A DNA stretch of 64,000 nt from Pseudobutyrivibrio sp. (GTDB lineage: Bacteria > Bacillota > Clostridia > Lachnospirales > Lachnospiraceae): contig JAFYYR010000003.1 in NCBI GenBank assembly GCA_017557435.1, positions 186,001 through 250,000 of the forward strand, in the 5' to 3' direction. Every line of letters starts with the position of its first letter. Position 1 is the stretch's first letter. Both the position numbers and the translations under genes were made by a program. Positions 25,253-33,688 of this stretch are shown here, one piece after another. The notes under the pieces were generated by a model that saw only the letters and a program-made list of their open reading frames with translations, did not search any database and had not been told where the DNA came from.

Positions 25253-26005
25253 TTATACTAAATCTTTTAGTATCCCAAAAGATTCTCGTACCATATTATT
25301 AGGAATATACAGATATTCTGTATGGGCTGCAATTCCGATGACTGTTGCATCAGTATGCCTTTTTGCTAAAAGTGTTCCTCTAAATAGATGGAAATTATTA
25401 GTCACCACAGCTATTTTCATATCTGCTTCACTTTTTGCTGTATCTGCCTTAATGAGGGATATCGCATTTACGATATTCTCCTCTGTATTAACAGACTCAG
25501 TTTCAGTTATAATTCTTTCTTCTGATATGCCCTGCTCCATCAAGTAGGCTTTTCCGCCTTCCCCCTCACTGATGGATTCATTGGCTCCCTGGCCGCCTGT
25601 GACTACTACTTTTGCATTAGGATTTTTCTTCAGGTAATCAGCTGCCGCATCAAGTCTATATCTAAACACAATACTAGGACCATTATCTCTCATCTGTGCA
25701 CCAAGGACTATTAGATAGTCTGCATCTGCCTCGCCCTTTGAAAAGAACTGGCTAAGAATACAGCCCTGACAAATAATAAACACCACTAAAGCCGCTGCCA
25801 CTATACCATTAAATATACCTCTTATTCCTTTCGGTAGCTTTTTCCATCTATCCTTATTATCCATAAATAATAGAAAGCCAAAAAACAATGCCGCTGCTAG
25901 CCATATGGCATATGAAAATGTGCCACTTCCCACCATGAATACTATAACCGAATAAATAAGTGATGCTATCATAATTATCGTATATACGAATCTTTTTACT
26001 TTCAT
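25253..26005 (-). CDS. YdcF family membrane protein (DUF218)
   Basis: This 250-residue protein has three N-terminal hydrophobic segments (about residues 8-90) and a DUF218 domain: YLIVLGAQMRDNGPSIVFRYRLDAA, then VVVTGGQGANESISEGEGG and ERIITETESVNTEENI. Relatives SanA, ElyC and YdcF act in envelope integrity or polyprenyl lipid handling, but the reaction is not settled. It has its own ribosome binding site and lies in a loose run of small genes. Confidence 0.85.
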   Translation of the reverse strand: MKVKRFVYTIIMIASLIYSVIVFMVGSGTFSYAIWLAAALFFGFLLFMDNKDRWKKLPKGIRGIFNGIVAAALVVFIICQGCILSQFFSKGEADADYLIVLGAQMRDNGPSIVFRYRLDAAADYLKKNPNAKVVVTGGQGANESISEGEGGKAYLMEQGISEERIITETESVNTEENIVNAISLIKADTAKSEADMKIAVVTNNFHLFRGTLLAKRHTDATVIGIAAHTEYLYIPNNMVRESFGILKDLV

Positions 26006-26031
26006 AAACTCTCTCCCTTTTCTAGTTTATT

Positions 26032-26238
26032 TTAAAAATGCATACCGCATTTTGGACAAAATTCAAAATCCTCTGTAGTCTCATACCCGCAATTATAACA
26101 ATGCTTTAGTCCATAGTTTCTTCCCTGATTAACTTTTGTAATATCCTCAGACCTAATTTGTAAATCCTCCCCAGCTGCAATACGTCTTCCTATTTCTGGA
26201 TTGAGCTCATAGACTGTCCCACAACAACTCATTTGCAC
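26032..26238 (-). CDS. Small zinc-ribbon protein
   Basis: This protein of up to 68 residues has a C-terminal zinc ribbon (CYNCGYETTEDFEFCPKCG) and a second cysteine pair near the N-terminus (SCCGT). The start is uncertain: the open frame begins with GTG at 26238, and an ATG lies two codons later; neither has a strong ribosome binding site. Function unknown; it may bind nucleic acid or a partner protein. Confidence 0.6.
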   Translation of the reverse strand: MQMSCCGTVYELNPEIGRRIAAGEDLQIRSEDITKVNQGRNYGLKHCYNCGYETTEDFEFCPKCGMHF

Positions 26239-26402
26239 ATAATATCTTTTATTCCATTTGAAGGTTGATTAGATTTCATTATATCATTCTCTTTTCACTT
26301 AAACTACTTATTAACTAGTGCAGCATCCTCATTAAATCTTTATATTATTTCTCTTAGAATTACCTACCATCTGTTTTACTTGTGCACATTTCTCCCCCAC
26401 AT

Positions 26403-26430
26403 AAAAAAGACTCCGGAAAACTCCGGAGCC
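26403..26430 (-). terminator. Intrinsic terminator after the DUF1292 gene
   Basis: GC-rich arms CTCCGG and CCGGAG with loop AAAACT are followed by six T on the minus strand, 21 bases after the DUF1292 stop codon. It closes the maltodextrin operon. The rest of the spacer to the zinc-ribbon gene shows nothing I can name. Confidence 0.85.
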
Positions 26431-26451
26431 ATCATTTCTACTAAATAACTG

Positions 26452-26712
26452 CTAGATCATGTCCATGTATGCTTCAGCAATGCGATTGTAATCAATCTGG
26501 TTTGTAATCTTCTCTACCTTGAAATCGTCTTCCCCAACCTTTACTCGGTAGATGAAGCAACCCTCGTCGCTGACAGTATCTCCGTCAACTAATGCTGCTG
26601 CAACATATCCTTTATTCTCAAATTCGAATTGGTCGATAACTGCCATTTCAACTTCTGCGCCGTCTTTAGTATTAACTACAAACGTAATGTACTCTTTGAA
26701 TTCATTATCCAT
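26452..26712 (-). CDS. DUF1292 protein
   Basis: This acidic protein of about 86 residues matches the DUF1292 family: EYITFVVNTKDGAEVEMAVIDQFEFENKGYV-type beta strands and an acidic surface. I chose the Met at 26712, which has AAGGAGG upstream; the longer open frame lacks support. Members are common in Firmicutes and have no agreed function. It follows the GH13 gene by 91 bases and is closed by the terminator, so it may be the last gene of the maltodextrin operon by read-through. Confidence 0.75.
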   Translation of the reverse strand: MDNEFKEYITFVVNTKDGAEVEMAVIDQFEFENKGYVAAALVDGDTVSDEGCFIYRVKVGEDDFKVEKITNQIDYNRIAEAYMDMI

Positions 26713-26803
26713 TACAGGTGTCCTCCTTAAGGTAATAAATTCCCCCCCATCGCAGGCACTATTGTACAATATATTTGTGATGAGTTTAAGCAAAAAATAT
26801 GAA

Positions 26804-28498
26804 CTATTCTAGAATCGCTACAGACCATGGGGCGCAATTCACATTTTTCCCAAGATTTAGACACACTTGCTTCTCTGAAGCATTGAAAATCACAGTTTTC
26901 TTCTCTTCTTCATACTGACGAGAAAATGCATATACTCTGTTTTCATTATCAATATATTCCGTGCGATAATTGCCTCGGCTAAGGGCTTTGCTGCCTTTTC
27001 GTATATGCGTCCATTTCTTGTAGAAATCAAATACTGATGTTTTTCTATCCCATTCCATAGGTCGTCTGTATTCCCATTCTTCTAATCCTTCCATGGCTTT
27101 TTCATCTCCGTAGAAAATAGATGGAATGCCAGGGGCGCACATCATAAATGCTAAGGCAAGCTCTAGTTTCCTCTCATCTCCATGGCAAAAGCTTAAGAAT
27201 CTGCCTACATCGTGGGTATCAAGAAAATTCATCTGAGCCAGACTTACAGGATATGGATATCTATGAATCATCTTTTGAATCTTTTCATCAAACTGCTGTA
27301 CATTTATTGACTCCTCAGCGAAAAACTCCTTGCATACACTAATAAATGTGTAATTCATAGTAGAGTCAAACTGATCCCCCAACAGCCAGTTTTCCGAATT
27401 TTCCCATATCTCACCAATTAAAAAGCTGTCTGGATTCTCTGCTCTAATTGCCTTTTTAAATTCTCTAAAGAATTCATGATTTATTTCATTGGCAACATCC
27501 ATACGCCATCCATCAATACCGCATTCACGAATCCAAAATCTTCCAACATTACAACAATACTCTAAAACCTCTGGATTACCTGTGTTAAGTTTTGGCATGC
27601 TTGCCACATATGCAAAAGCCTCATAATTAGGATATGGCTTGGTCTCAATTGGGAATCTAAGCTTATAAAACCAGTCTACATACTTTGATTCTTTTCCCTT
27701 TTTAAGTACATCCTTAAATGCAAAAAAATCTGGGCCACAGTGATTAAATACACCATCTAAAATAATTTTAATTCCCCGTTTATGAGCAGTCTTTACTAAG
27801 GTTTTAAAATCATCAATTGTTCCAAAGCATGGGTCTATATCCATGTAGTCTACAGTGTCATATTTATGATAGCTGTTAGCCTTGAAAATCGGATTGATAT
27901 AGATGCAGTTTGCACCAAGGTCCTCAATATAATCGAGGTTTTCCACAATTCCTTTTATATTTCCACCGAGATTAGACCTATACTCTACCAATTCATCTGT
28001 CTCATCAGCCCCTATTCTCTCTTTTATTCTCTTGGATTGTCCTGAAATGCCTCCTTTTTCGCTGGCAAAGCTGTCAGGAAAAATCTGATACATCACCATG
28101 TCCTTTGTCCATTCAGGCATTTCAATCATATCTTCTCTACGTAAATACGGATATTGGAAATATTCAATTCGCTGTCTATTCATCTGCTCTGTAAATCCAT
28201 ATTCGCTATAAAACAGACTCACACTAAAGAAATCTTCTATTTGAAAATAATAGCAAATCCTAGTCAACGGACTTGATACTATACACTCAAAATAATCATA
28301 TAATTCATCTGACCCAGTGAGCTCCATAGGTACTTCATTTACCTGAATCTCTTTATGAATATCTACTCTATCCCCAAAAAAGAGGGAGACTTTTTTCAAG
28401 TCTCCCTTTGCTGCCTTGAGGACTACAACTAATGTATCTTCTTTTATCATGTACGCATCTTTTCCAAATGGGACATGACTTATTGCTGGTAAATTCAA
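26804..28498 (-). CDS. GH13 alpha-glycosidase (neopullulanase/cyclomaltodextrinase-like)
   Basis: This 564-residue cytoplasmic enzyme has a CBM34-like N-terminal domain of about 125 residues, then a GH13 barrel. Motifs are ILDGVFNHCG, GWRMDVANE with nucleophile Asp334, GEIWE with acid/base Glu363 and FLDTHD with Asp430. The CBM34 domain and MPKLNTGNPEVLEY segment fit the neopullulanase, cyclomaltodextrinase or maltogenic amylase group, which cut short maltodextrins. There is no signal peptide, so it works on sugars from the ABC importer encoded upstream. The start codon is TTG, with GGAGGATAATTAA before it, and an unusual repeat-rich spacer precedes that site. Confidence 0.88.
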   Translation of the reverse strand: MNLPAISHVPFGKDAYMIKEDTLVVVLKAAKGDLKKVSLFFGDRVDIHKEIQVNEVPMELTGSDELYDYFECIVSSPLTRICYYFQIEDFFSVSLFYSEYGFTEQMNRQRIEYFQYPYLRREDMIEMPEWTKDMVMYQIFPDSFASEKGGISGQSKRIKERIGADETDELVEYRSNLGGNIKGIVENLDYIEDLGANCIYINPIFKANSYHKYDTVDYMDIDPCFGTIDDFKTLVKTAHKRGIKIILDGVFNHCGPDFFAFKDVLKKGKESKYVDWFYKLRFPIETKPYPNYEAFAYVASMPKLNTGNPEVLEYCCNVGRFWIRECGIDGWRMDVANEINHEFFREFKKAIRAENPDSFLIGEIWENSENWLLGDQFDSTMNYTFISVCKEFFAEESINVQQFDEKIQKMIHRYPYPVSLAQMNFLDTHDVGRFLSFCHGDERKLELALAFMMCAPGIPSIFYGDEKAMEGLEEWEYRRPMEWDRKTSVFDFYKKWTHIRKGSKALSRGNYRTEYIDNENRVYAFSRQYEEEKKTVIFNASEKQVCLNLGKNVNCAPWSVAILE

Positions 28499-28517
28499 TT
28501 AATTATCCTCCGTCTGT

Positions 28518-28646
28518 ATGGTTGCGTCGTAGGATAAGGCGGCTAGCCTTTACTTCCTCTACTATCTACGGGAAGACGCAACCATTTGTTATTTGCTTCG
28601 CAAAGGTTGCGTCGTAGGATAAGGATAACTTGCAGTTATCCTTATC
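28518..28646 (-). repeat. Repeat-rich spacer with alternative RNA stems before the GH13 gene
   Basis: A perfect 20-base direct repeat (28520-28539 and 28605-28624, core GGTTGCGTCGTAGG) flanks one inverted copy, GACGCAACC at 28575-28583. That copy can pair with either flank: an 11-base perfect stem with 28518-28528, or a 9-base stem with 28605-28613. The upstream copy also overlaps the 3' arm of a 13-base perfect stem (GGATAAGGATAAC) that starts at the MalG stop codon. The pairings exclude each other, and the last one ends about 8 bases before the GH13 ribosome binding site. Confidence 0.7.
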
Positions 28647-29484
28647 CTTTTACAGCGCCACCTGTTACACCTTCTACATAGAATTTCTGCATAACTATAA
28701 ACAGAATTGCTATAGGCAAAGCAACCATCAATCCACCGCAGCAGAAATATGCAAAGTACTGGTTGATGAGCGCTCTCTGAAGCAAGTTGAATAATCCGAT
28801 AGCCATGGTCCACTGAGATGGATCTTTTGACTTAATCATAAGACGAGCCATTACAAAATCCATCCATGGATTCAAGAAGGAATTAATTACCGTATATACG
28901 ATCATAGGCTTAGACAATGGCACAACTATTCGACTAAAAATAGTTGCCTCTGATGCCCCTTCCAGTTTTGCAGCCTCATGCAAGGACACTGGAATAGTAT
29001 CAAAAAAGCCCTTTAAAATCAGATAGCCTAAACCAGATGCACCTGAATATACAACAATAAGACCTAATAAACTATCAGTAAGTCCGATGAGTTTTAATAC
29101 AAAATAAATCGCTATCATCGATAGTACTCCTGGAAACATTCCAAGAATCAATGAAAAACTCATCAGCTGCTTTCTTCCCTTAAATCTGAGAAATGAAAAT
29201 GCGTAGGCTGTCATTATTACAAAAAGGGACGAAATAATGCAGCAACATACACCTATTATCATCGAGTTTTTAAACCATGCTGGAAAATTGGCAGCGCTAT
29301 CAGGTTCAAAAAACAGTTGGTGATAATTTGCCAGGGTCCAATGTTCAGGGAAGAAATGATTAGTATTAATTCCCTTTTGCGCACTAAATGTAGTAACTAC
29401 AAGCCAGATAATTGGTATTAACCATATAAATGCTAGAAGTGCTAGAAAAATATGTCTTGCTACGATTTTACTTGTCTTTTTCAT
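28642..29484 (-). CDS. ABC maltodextrin transporter permease (MalG type)
   Basis: This 280-residue permease has six hydrophobic segments and the EAA loop HEAAKLEGASEATIFSRIV. Its ATG overlaps the stop codon of the MalF-type gene by one base (TAATG), so the two are translated together. The closing sequence VEGVTGGAVKG is typical of MalG. The last codons are part of a perfect RNA stem. Confidence 0.9.
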   Translation of the reverse strand: MKKTSKIVARHIFLALLAFIWLIPIIWLVVTTFSAQKGINTNHFFPEHWTLANYHQLFFEPDSAANFPAWFKNSMIIGVCCCIISSLFVIMTAYAFSFLRFKGRKQLMSFSLILGMFPGVLSMIAIYFVLKLIGLTDSLLGLIVVYSGASGLGYLILKGFFDTIPVSLHEAAKLEGASEATIFSRIVVPLSKPMIVYTVINSFLNPWMDFVMARLMIKSKDPSQWTMAIGLFNLLQRALINQYFAYFCCGGLMVALPIAILFIVMQKFYVEGVTGGAVKG

Positions 29485-30908
29485 TATCTATACACCTCCT
29501 CTTTATCTCCACCAATCATTCTAGAGAATGTCAAAAGTGAAAGTGCCGCACTAATTAAGAATGTAATAATTCCAATAACTGATGCCATCTTAAAGTTACT
29601 GTATTCGTTTGTCAGTCTAAATAACCATGTTATAAGAAGATCTACTTCATTGGCATTTGAGTTAGCAAGTGCCATATTTGTAGTCTTATATGTATGTGTC
29701 AGCAAATAAATTACATTGAAGTTATTGATATTTTGTATTACTGACTGTATCAATGAAGGTCCTGTTATAAATAGTACATATGGCATTGTTATCTTCCAAA
29801 ATGTCTGGAATTTTGTTGCACCATCTATTTTTGCAGATTCAATCTGATCTGATGGAATGTTCATCAAAATTCCTGTAGCAACAAGCATCTGATATGGAAC
29901 ACCTACCCATATATTTACCAGGATAATTGTCACGTGGGCCCAGCCAGGCTGCGACAAAAATGGTATGTATCCTGCGCTTTGTTTTAACAGTCCTATATGT
30001 TTAAAGAAATCTAATATTCCAACATTCTCACATATGGTATTTACGATACCGTAATCACCAAACATCTTACCCACAAGAAGAAGTGTCACAAACTGAGGAA
30101 TACCTATTGTAATTACAAACAGTGTTCTCCATAGCCCCTTTGCCATTGTGTGCTCATGATTGATGAATTGTGCTAAAAGAATACCACCTATAAATGTAGT
30201 GGCTGTTGCAAGAACAGCCCATATAAGTGTCCAGGCAAGAACTCTTACAAATGTGTATCCAAAAGTTAATGTCTGGCTGTTTGTAAATAGTCGTACAAAA
30301 TTTTTAATACCGACCCAGGTAAATAAATAAGCTGGTGGCTGATGAGTTTCGTCATAATTCGTAAATGCGATACAAATCATAAACAGAATTGGAATGACAT
30401 TGATAATAATTACTCCAATAGCAGGAATTGTAAGTAGAGTAATATGGAATTTGTCATTCTTAAAACTCATTAAATCTTCTTTAAAGCTATTTATATGCCC
30501 ACCATTCTTCTTCATTTCCTGAAGCCTATAAACAGCCTTAATATTTCCAATATATAAAGCGATAAACGCAATAATAATCAAGATCCCAATGATTCCATAC
30601 AACAATATCAAAAGCGAATTATCATAGTCATTGACCGTCTCTGACATTGTAAGTGGGTCAAATATCATTTCTCTTTGCACTGTACCAAGTGTCGAGAGTT
30701 TTGACATATATGGTAGAAATACCGAAACCAATGACGCAATTACTCCCACCTCAAGTAATATCATGAGAATTCCTTTAAGAATTTGTTTTCGTCCGAAGTA
30801 TCCCATTCCCATGATTAACAATGAGAGCTTTACCCAGATATCACCATTTTTCACAGCACTGCCACATTCCTTTAGACTGACAGCCCTTTTCCTAAAAAAG
30901 TTTTTCAT
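29484..30908 (-). CDS. ABC maltodextrin transporter permease (MalF type)
   Basis: This 474-residue permease is longer than most CUT1 permeases. Two extra hydrophobic segments lie in the first 130 residues, giving about eight, as in MalF. The EAA loop reads ESAKIDGATKFQTFWKITM, followed by a final membrane pair. It forms the membrane channel with the MalG-type partner. A shared ATPase encoded elsewhere is needed, since none is present in this operon. Confidence 0.9.
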   Translation of the reverse strand: MKNFFRKRAVSLKECGSAVKNGDIWVKLSLLIMGMGYFGRKQILKGILMILLEVGVIASLVSVFLPYMSKLSTLGTVQREMIFDPLTMSETVNDYDNSLLILLYGIIGILIIIAFIALYIGNIKAVYRLQEMKKNGGHINSFKEDLMSFKNDKFHITLLTIPAIGVIIINVIPILFMICIAFTNYDETHQPPAYLFTWVGIKNFVRLFTNSQTLTFGYTFVRVLAWTLIWAVLATATTFIGGILLAQFINHEHTMAKGLWRTLFVITIGIPQFVTLLLVGKMFGDYGIVNTICENVGILDFFKHIGLLKQSAGYIPFLSQPGWAHVTIILVNIWVGVPYQMLVATGILMNIPSDQIESAKIDGATKFQTFWKITMPYVLFITGPSLIQSVIQNINNFNVIYLLTHTYKTTNMALANSNANEVDLLITWLFRLTNEYSNFKMASVIGIITFLISAALSLLTFSRMIGGDKEEVYR

Positions 30909-30992
30909 AAATTATCCCTATTCTTAAGACATCATTTCAATAATTAATAGAGTTTTGCTTTGCAGAACTCCAGCAATAATTTTCTATTAAGC

Positions 30993-31051
30993 AAAAAACC
31001 ATGTAGCAACAAGCTTTGACCTCTAATCAAAGCCTGTTTGCTTAACATGGT
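30993..31051 (-). terminator. Strong hairpin between binding-protein and permease genes
   Basis: A long imperfect stem (ACCATGT arms at 30998-31004 and 31045-31051, inner GCTTTGA/TCAAAGC) is followed on the minus strand by a run of T, 22 bases after the binding-protein stop codon. It should terminate or protect most transcripts, so the binding protein is made in excess of the permeases. A second small hairpin lies at 30950-30970. Confidence 0.75.
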
Positions 31052-31073
31052 CATTTTTTATTTCATTGAACTA

Positions 31074-32363
31074 TTATTGTGCCGCATCAACTGGCTGCTC
31101 AATTCCTGCTACTGCATCATCAAGAAGCTGCTGTGATACATTGCCTTCAAGAATATTCTTTCCAAGTGATTCTGCTGGTGTCCAATAATTTCCGCCTACA
31201 CGCTGCAGTGTTGCATAGTATGACTGCTCTGCAAGTGCATCAAGCGCTGGTGAAGATGCCTCAGCAAGTGCAGCCTTGTTAGAAGGGCCCTCACCTGTTG
31301 CCTTATATACTGCTACCTGTGACTCTTCATTTGAAAGGAACTCAGCCAAAAGCATTGACCATCCCTTATTTGCTGCGAATGAGTTTACACCTACGTATTT
31401 GTATCCACAGTATGAACCCATCTGTTTTGCCTCACCATTTACATCAAATGTTGGAAGCTTCGCTGCAGCGTATCCATCGCCATAAGCATCAGCAAATGCA
31501 TTTACATTCCATGTTCCTGAAACATAAGCTACTACCTTGCCATCATTTAAATTTGCAAGCAAATCATCATTGCCATAGCTCTTGAATGATTTTGCTGATG
31601 TAACCTTTGCAAGAGACTCTGCTGCCGCAAGTCCAGCCTCAGAATTCCAGTCACAGTTGTTTGACATATCAGCATTTTCTGTAAGGCTGCAGCCTGCGCC
31701 TGCAAACCAACCATATAAATACCAACCATTGGCTACTTCGAATCCTACCTGCTTGCCAAGCTCATCAGCCTTAGCTGTAAGTGCTTCCCAAGAAGCTACA
31801 TCCTCCTCTGAAAGTGCTGATGAATCATAATATAAGAAATATCCGTTAGAAGCTGTGAATGGGTAACCATACTGCTTACCATCATAACTCCCTGGCTCAA
31901 TTGTTGTCTCTGTATCTACTTCATCAATCTTGTATGTGTACTGAGCCTGAATCTCATTAATAGCTCCAGCCTTTACAAGTGCCTCAAGCTGATCATCCGG
32001 GAATACAAAAACATCAGCGGCCTTCTCTGGGTCCTCTAAAATCTTGTCCTTCATATCAGCTTCTGAAACTGAGCCAATTGTAATATTGAAATCAACATCA
32101 GGATACTGTGCTTCAAAAGCGTCGCAGCGTTCCTTCATAACTTTCTGATATGCCTCGGTCTCTGAGCACCAAAGCTCAATATCAACTGTTCCCTCTGTTG
32201 ACGCAATAAGATTTGCAATTGCATCCTCTGAAGACACTTCCCCTTGACTCTCTGTTCCACTGCCACCTTCAGCTGGTTTCTCTTCCTTTTTCTCTCCGCA
32301 ACCTACAAAAGCTGTAAGTGCCATTGTTGAAATTAGAAGCGCTGAAACTAATTTCTTCTTCAT
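31074..32363 (-). CDS. ABC maltodextrin-binding lipoprotein (MalE type)
   Basis: This 429-residue protein has a lipoprotein signal (MKKKLVSALLISTMALTAF) with lipobox Cys22 and a Glu/Ser-rich linker, then a CUT1 sugar-binding fold (TVDIELWCSETEAYQKV, VFVFPDDQLEALVKAGAINEI). The pattern fits the MalE/MalX group that binds maltodextrins outside the membrane. It is the first gene of the operon, downstream of a LacI-controlled promoter. The ribosome binding site is GGAGG. Confidence 0.9.
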   Translation of the reverse strand: MKKKLVSALLISTMALTAFVGCGEKKEEKPAEGGSGTESQGEVSSEDAIANLIASTEGTVDIELWCSETEAYQKVMKERCDAFEAQYPDVDFNITIGSVSEADMKDKILEDPEKAADVFVFPDDQLEALVKAGAINEIQAQYTYKIDEVDTETTIEPGSYDGKQYGYPFTASNGYFLYYDSSALSEEDVASWEALTAKADELGKQVGFEVANGWYLYGWFAGAGCSLTENADMSNNCDWNSEAGLAAAESLAKVTSAKSFKSYGNDDLLANLNDGKVVAYVSGTWNVNAFADAYGDGYAAAKLPTFDVNGEAKQMGSYCGYKYVGVNSFAANKGWSMLLAEFLSNEESQVAVYKATGEGPSNKAALAEASSPALDALAEQSYYATLQRVGGNYWTPAESLGKNILEGNVSQQLLDDAVAGIEQPVDAAQ

Positions 32364-32416
32364 CTAACCATCCTCCATTTTCTCTAATTGTTTATCCCTC
32401 TAGTTGCGCATTTGAG

Positions 32417-32426
32417 CAACCGGTTG
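32417..32426. promoter_or_regulatory. LacI-type operator in front of the binding-protein gene
   Basis: The perfect palindrome CAACCGGTTG lies about 10-20 bases downstream of the -10 box, where a bound repressor would block transcription. A near-identical site lies before the lacI-type gene (33583-33594). Confidence 0.7.
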
Positions 32427-32436
32427 TCCTTTGAAT

Positions 32437-32468
32437 ATTATACTATCCTTAGCTTTGTTGTTCGTCAA
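32437..32468 (-). promoter_or_regulatory. Promoter of the maltodextrin ABC operon
   Basis: Minus-strand TTGACG (32468-32463) is 17 bases from TAGTAT (32445-32440); an overlapping TATAAT (32442-32437) is an alternative -10 with 20-base spacing. The operator overlaps the start of the transcript. Confidence 0.7.
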
Positions 32469-32514
32469 CTAAGCATTTTTCACCACTTTTATGTGATTAT
32501 TTTGTGAAAATACA

Positions 32515-33504
32515 CTAAGTTGTACTGTCTCTCATTTGGATATTAAAGTCTTTTAGGGTTTGATTTGCGATACTTTCACCATCTAGATTGCGCATCAAAA
32601 GCTCAAGTCCAAGAGCGCCAAGTTTTTTGGCGTCAAAATAAAGACTTGTCACTGATGGTTTTGATGTTGAAAGCAAATTAGAATCATAAAAAGAGCACAA
32701 CTTTACATCCTCTGGCACCGATATCCCATCGTTGTGGAGGCAATTTAACACCGAGTTGCACAGCATATCGTCCATACAAACAATACACTCCGCTCCTTCA
32801 GCTAACGCCTCTTTTAAAACAGAGTCTAAGCGCACACTTTTATGCATATTTAAGAAAATAAGAGATTCATCTACTGGTAACCCCTTATTCTTGAAACCAT
32901 TTTTAAAGCCCTGTAATCGGCTAAGAGTAACATTTATATTTTCTCCACCACCAATAAGAGCCATCTTTTTAATGCCGGCATCTATGAGGGTTTCTATCAT
33001 TCTAGATGTAGCCCCCTCATTGTCATGATCAACATAAGGAACCTCTGGATCCATTGGGTTTCCAACTACAATATATGGAATATCACATTGCTTTAAGAAA
33101 TTAATAACCTTTGAATCTTTCTCGCAACGGCTGACAATTACAGCATCAATTTTTTTATTTTGAACTGCATGTTTAAGAGGTAGAATTCCATCATTATCGG
33201 CTAATATTATAAGTACGTCGTACTCGAAATCTATAGCCCTATCACATACACCAGTCATAAGGGTTTGGAAATATGGCATCTCCCCCAATGCCGAGTCTGC
33301 AGGGAATACAAGCCCCACATTAAATGTGCGGTTTGCAGCCAAAGAACGAGCCACAGCGCTAGGACTGTAGTTGATTTCTTTAATATATTCATTTACCTTT
33401 CGTCTAGTTTCCTCGGAAATACGTCCTTTTCCAGAAATTGCTCGACTGACTGTTGTTTTGCTCATTCCAAGCTCTTTTGCTATTGAGTCTAATGTATGTC
33501 CCAT
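32515..33504 (-). CDS. LacI family repressor of the maltodextrin operon
   Basis: This protein of about 329 residues has an N-terminal LacI helix-turn-helix (MGHTLDSIAKELGMSKTTVS) with hinge residues YSPSAVARSLA, then a periplasmic-binding-protein-like sensor core. It probably senses maltose or maltodextrin and represses the ABC operon and itself, because CAA-CCGG-TTG-type palindromes lie before both genes. I chose the Met at 33504; GGAG precedes it. The longer open frame adds 21 residues not typical of the family. Confidence 0.92.
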   Translation of the reverse strand: MGHTLDSIAKELGMSKTTVSRAISGKGRISEETRRKVNEYIKEINYSPSAVARSLAANRTFNVGLVFPADSALGEMPYFQTLMTGVCDRAIDFEYDVLIILADNDGILPLKHAVQNKKIDAVIVSRCEKDSKVINFLKQCDIPYIVVGNPMDPEVPYVDHDNEGATSRMIETLIDAGIKKMALIGGGENINVTLSRLQGFKNGFKNKGLPVDESLIFLNMHKSVRLDSVLKEALAEGAECIVCMDDMLCNSVLNCLHNDGISVPEDVKLCSFYDSNLLSTSKPSVTSLYFDAKKLGALGLELLMRNLDGESIANQTLKDFNIQMRDSTT

Positions 33505-33582
33505 TTTCTCCAACCCCTTTGCGCATCCTTTTGCATTTGGAACCCTTGCAATTAAGAAAACTAACACAAAATTCTTCTATTT

Positions 33583-33594
33583 GCAATCGGTTGC
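33583..33594. promoter_or_regulatory. LacI-type operator upstream of the repressor gene
   Basis: GCAATCGGTTGC is an imperfect palindrome sharing nine of ten core positions with CAACCGGTTG at 32417-32426. It lies about 80 bases before the repressor start and suggests autoregulation. Confidence 0.6.
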
Positions 33595-33688
33595 GCGCAA
33601 TTTTGTAAAATCCCCACAAAAACCTATAATCAATTTATGTTATTATTATTTTTGAGATTTCAAAAAAGGTTCTTAACAGAGGATATTT

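Noticed and set aside
28589-28813. Open frame overlapping the MalG 3' end and the repeat spacer
   Set aside because: It runs in another frame of a clear MalG gene and its composition is that of a shadow frame.
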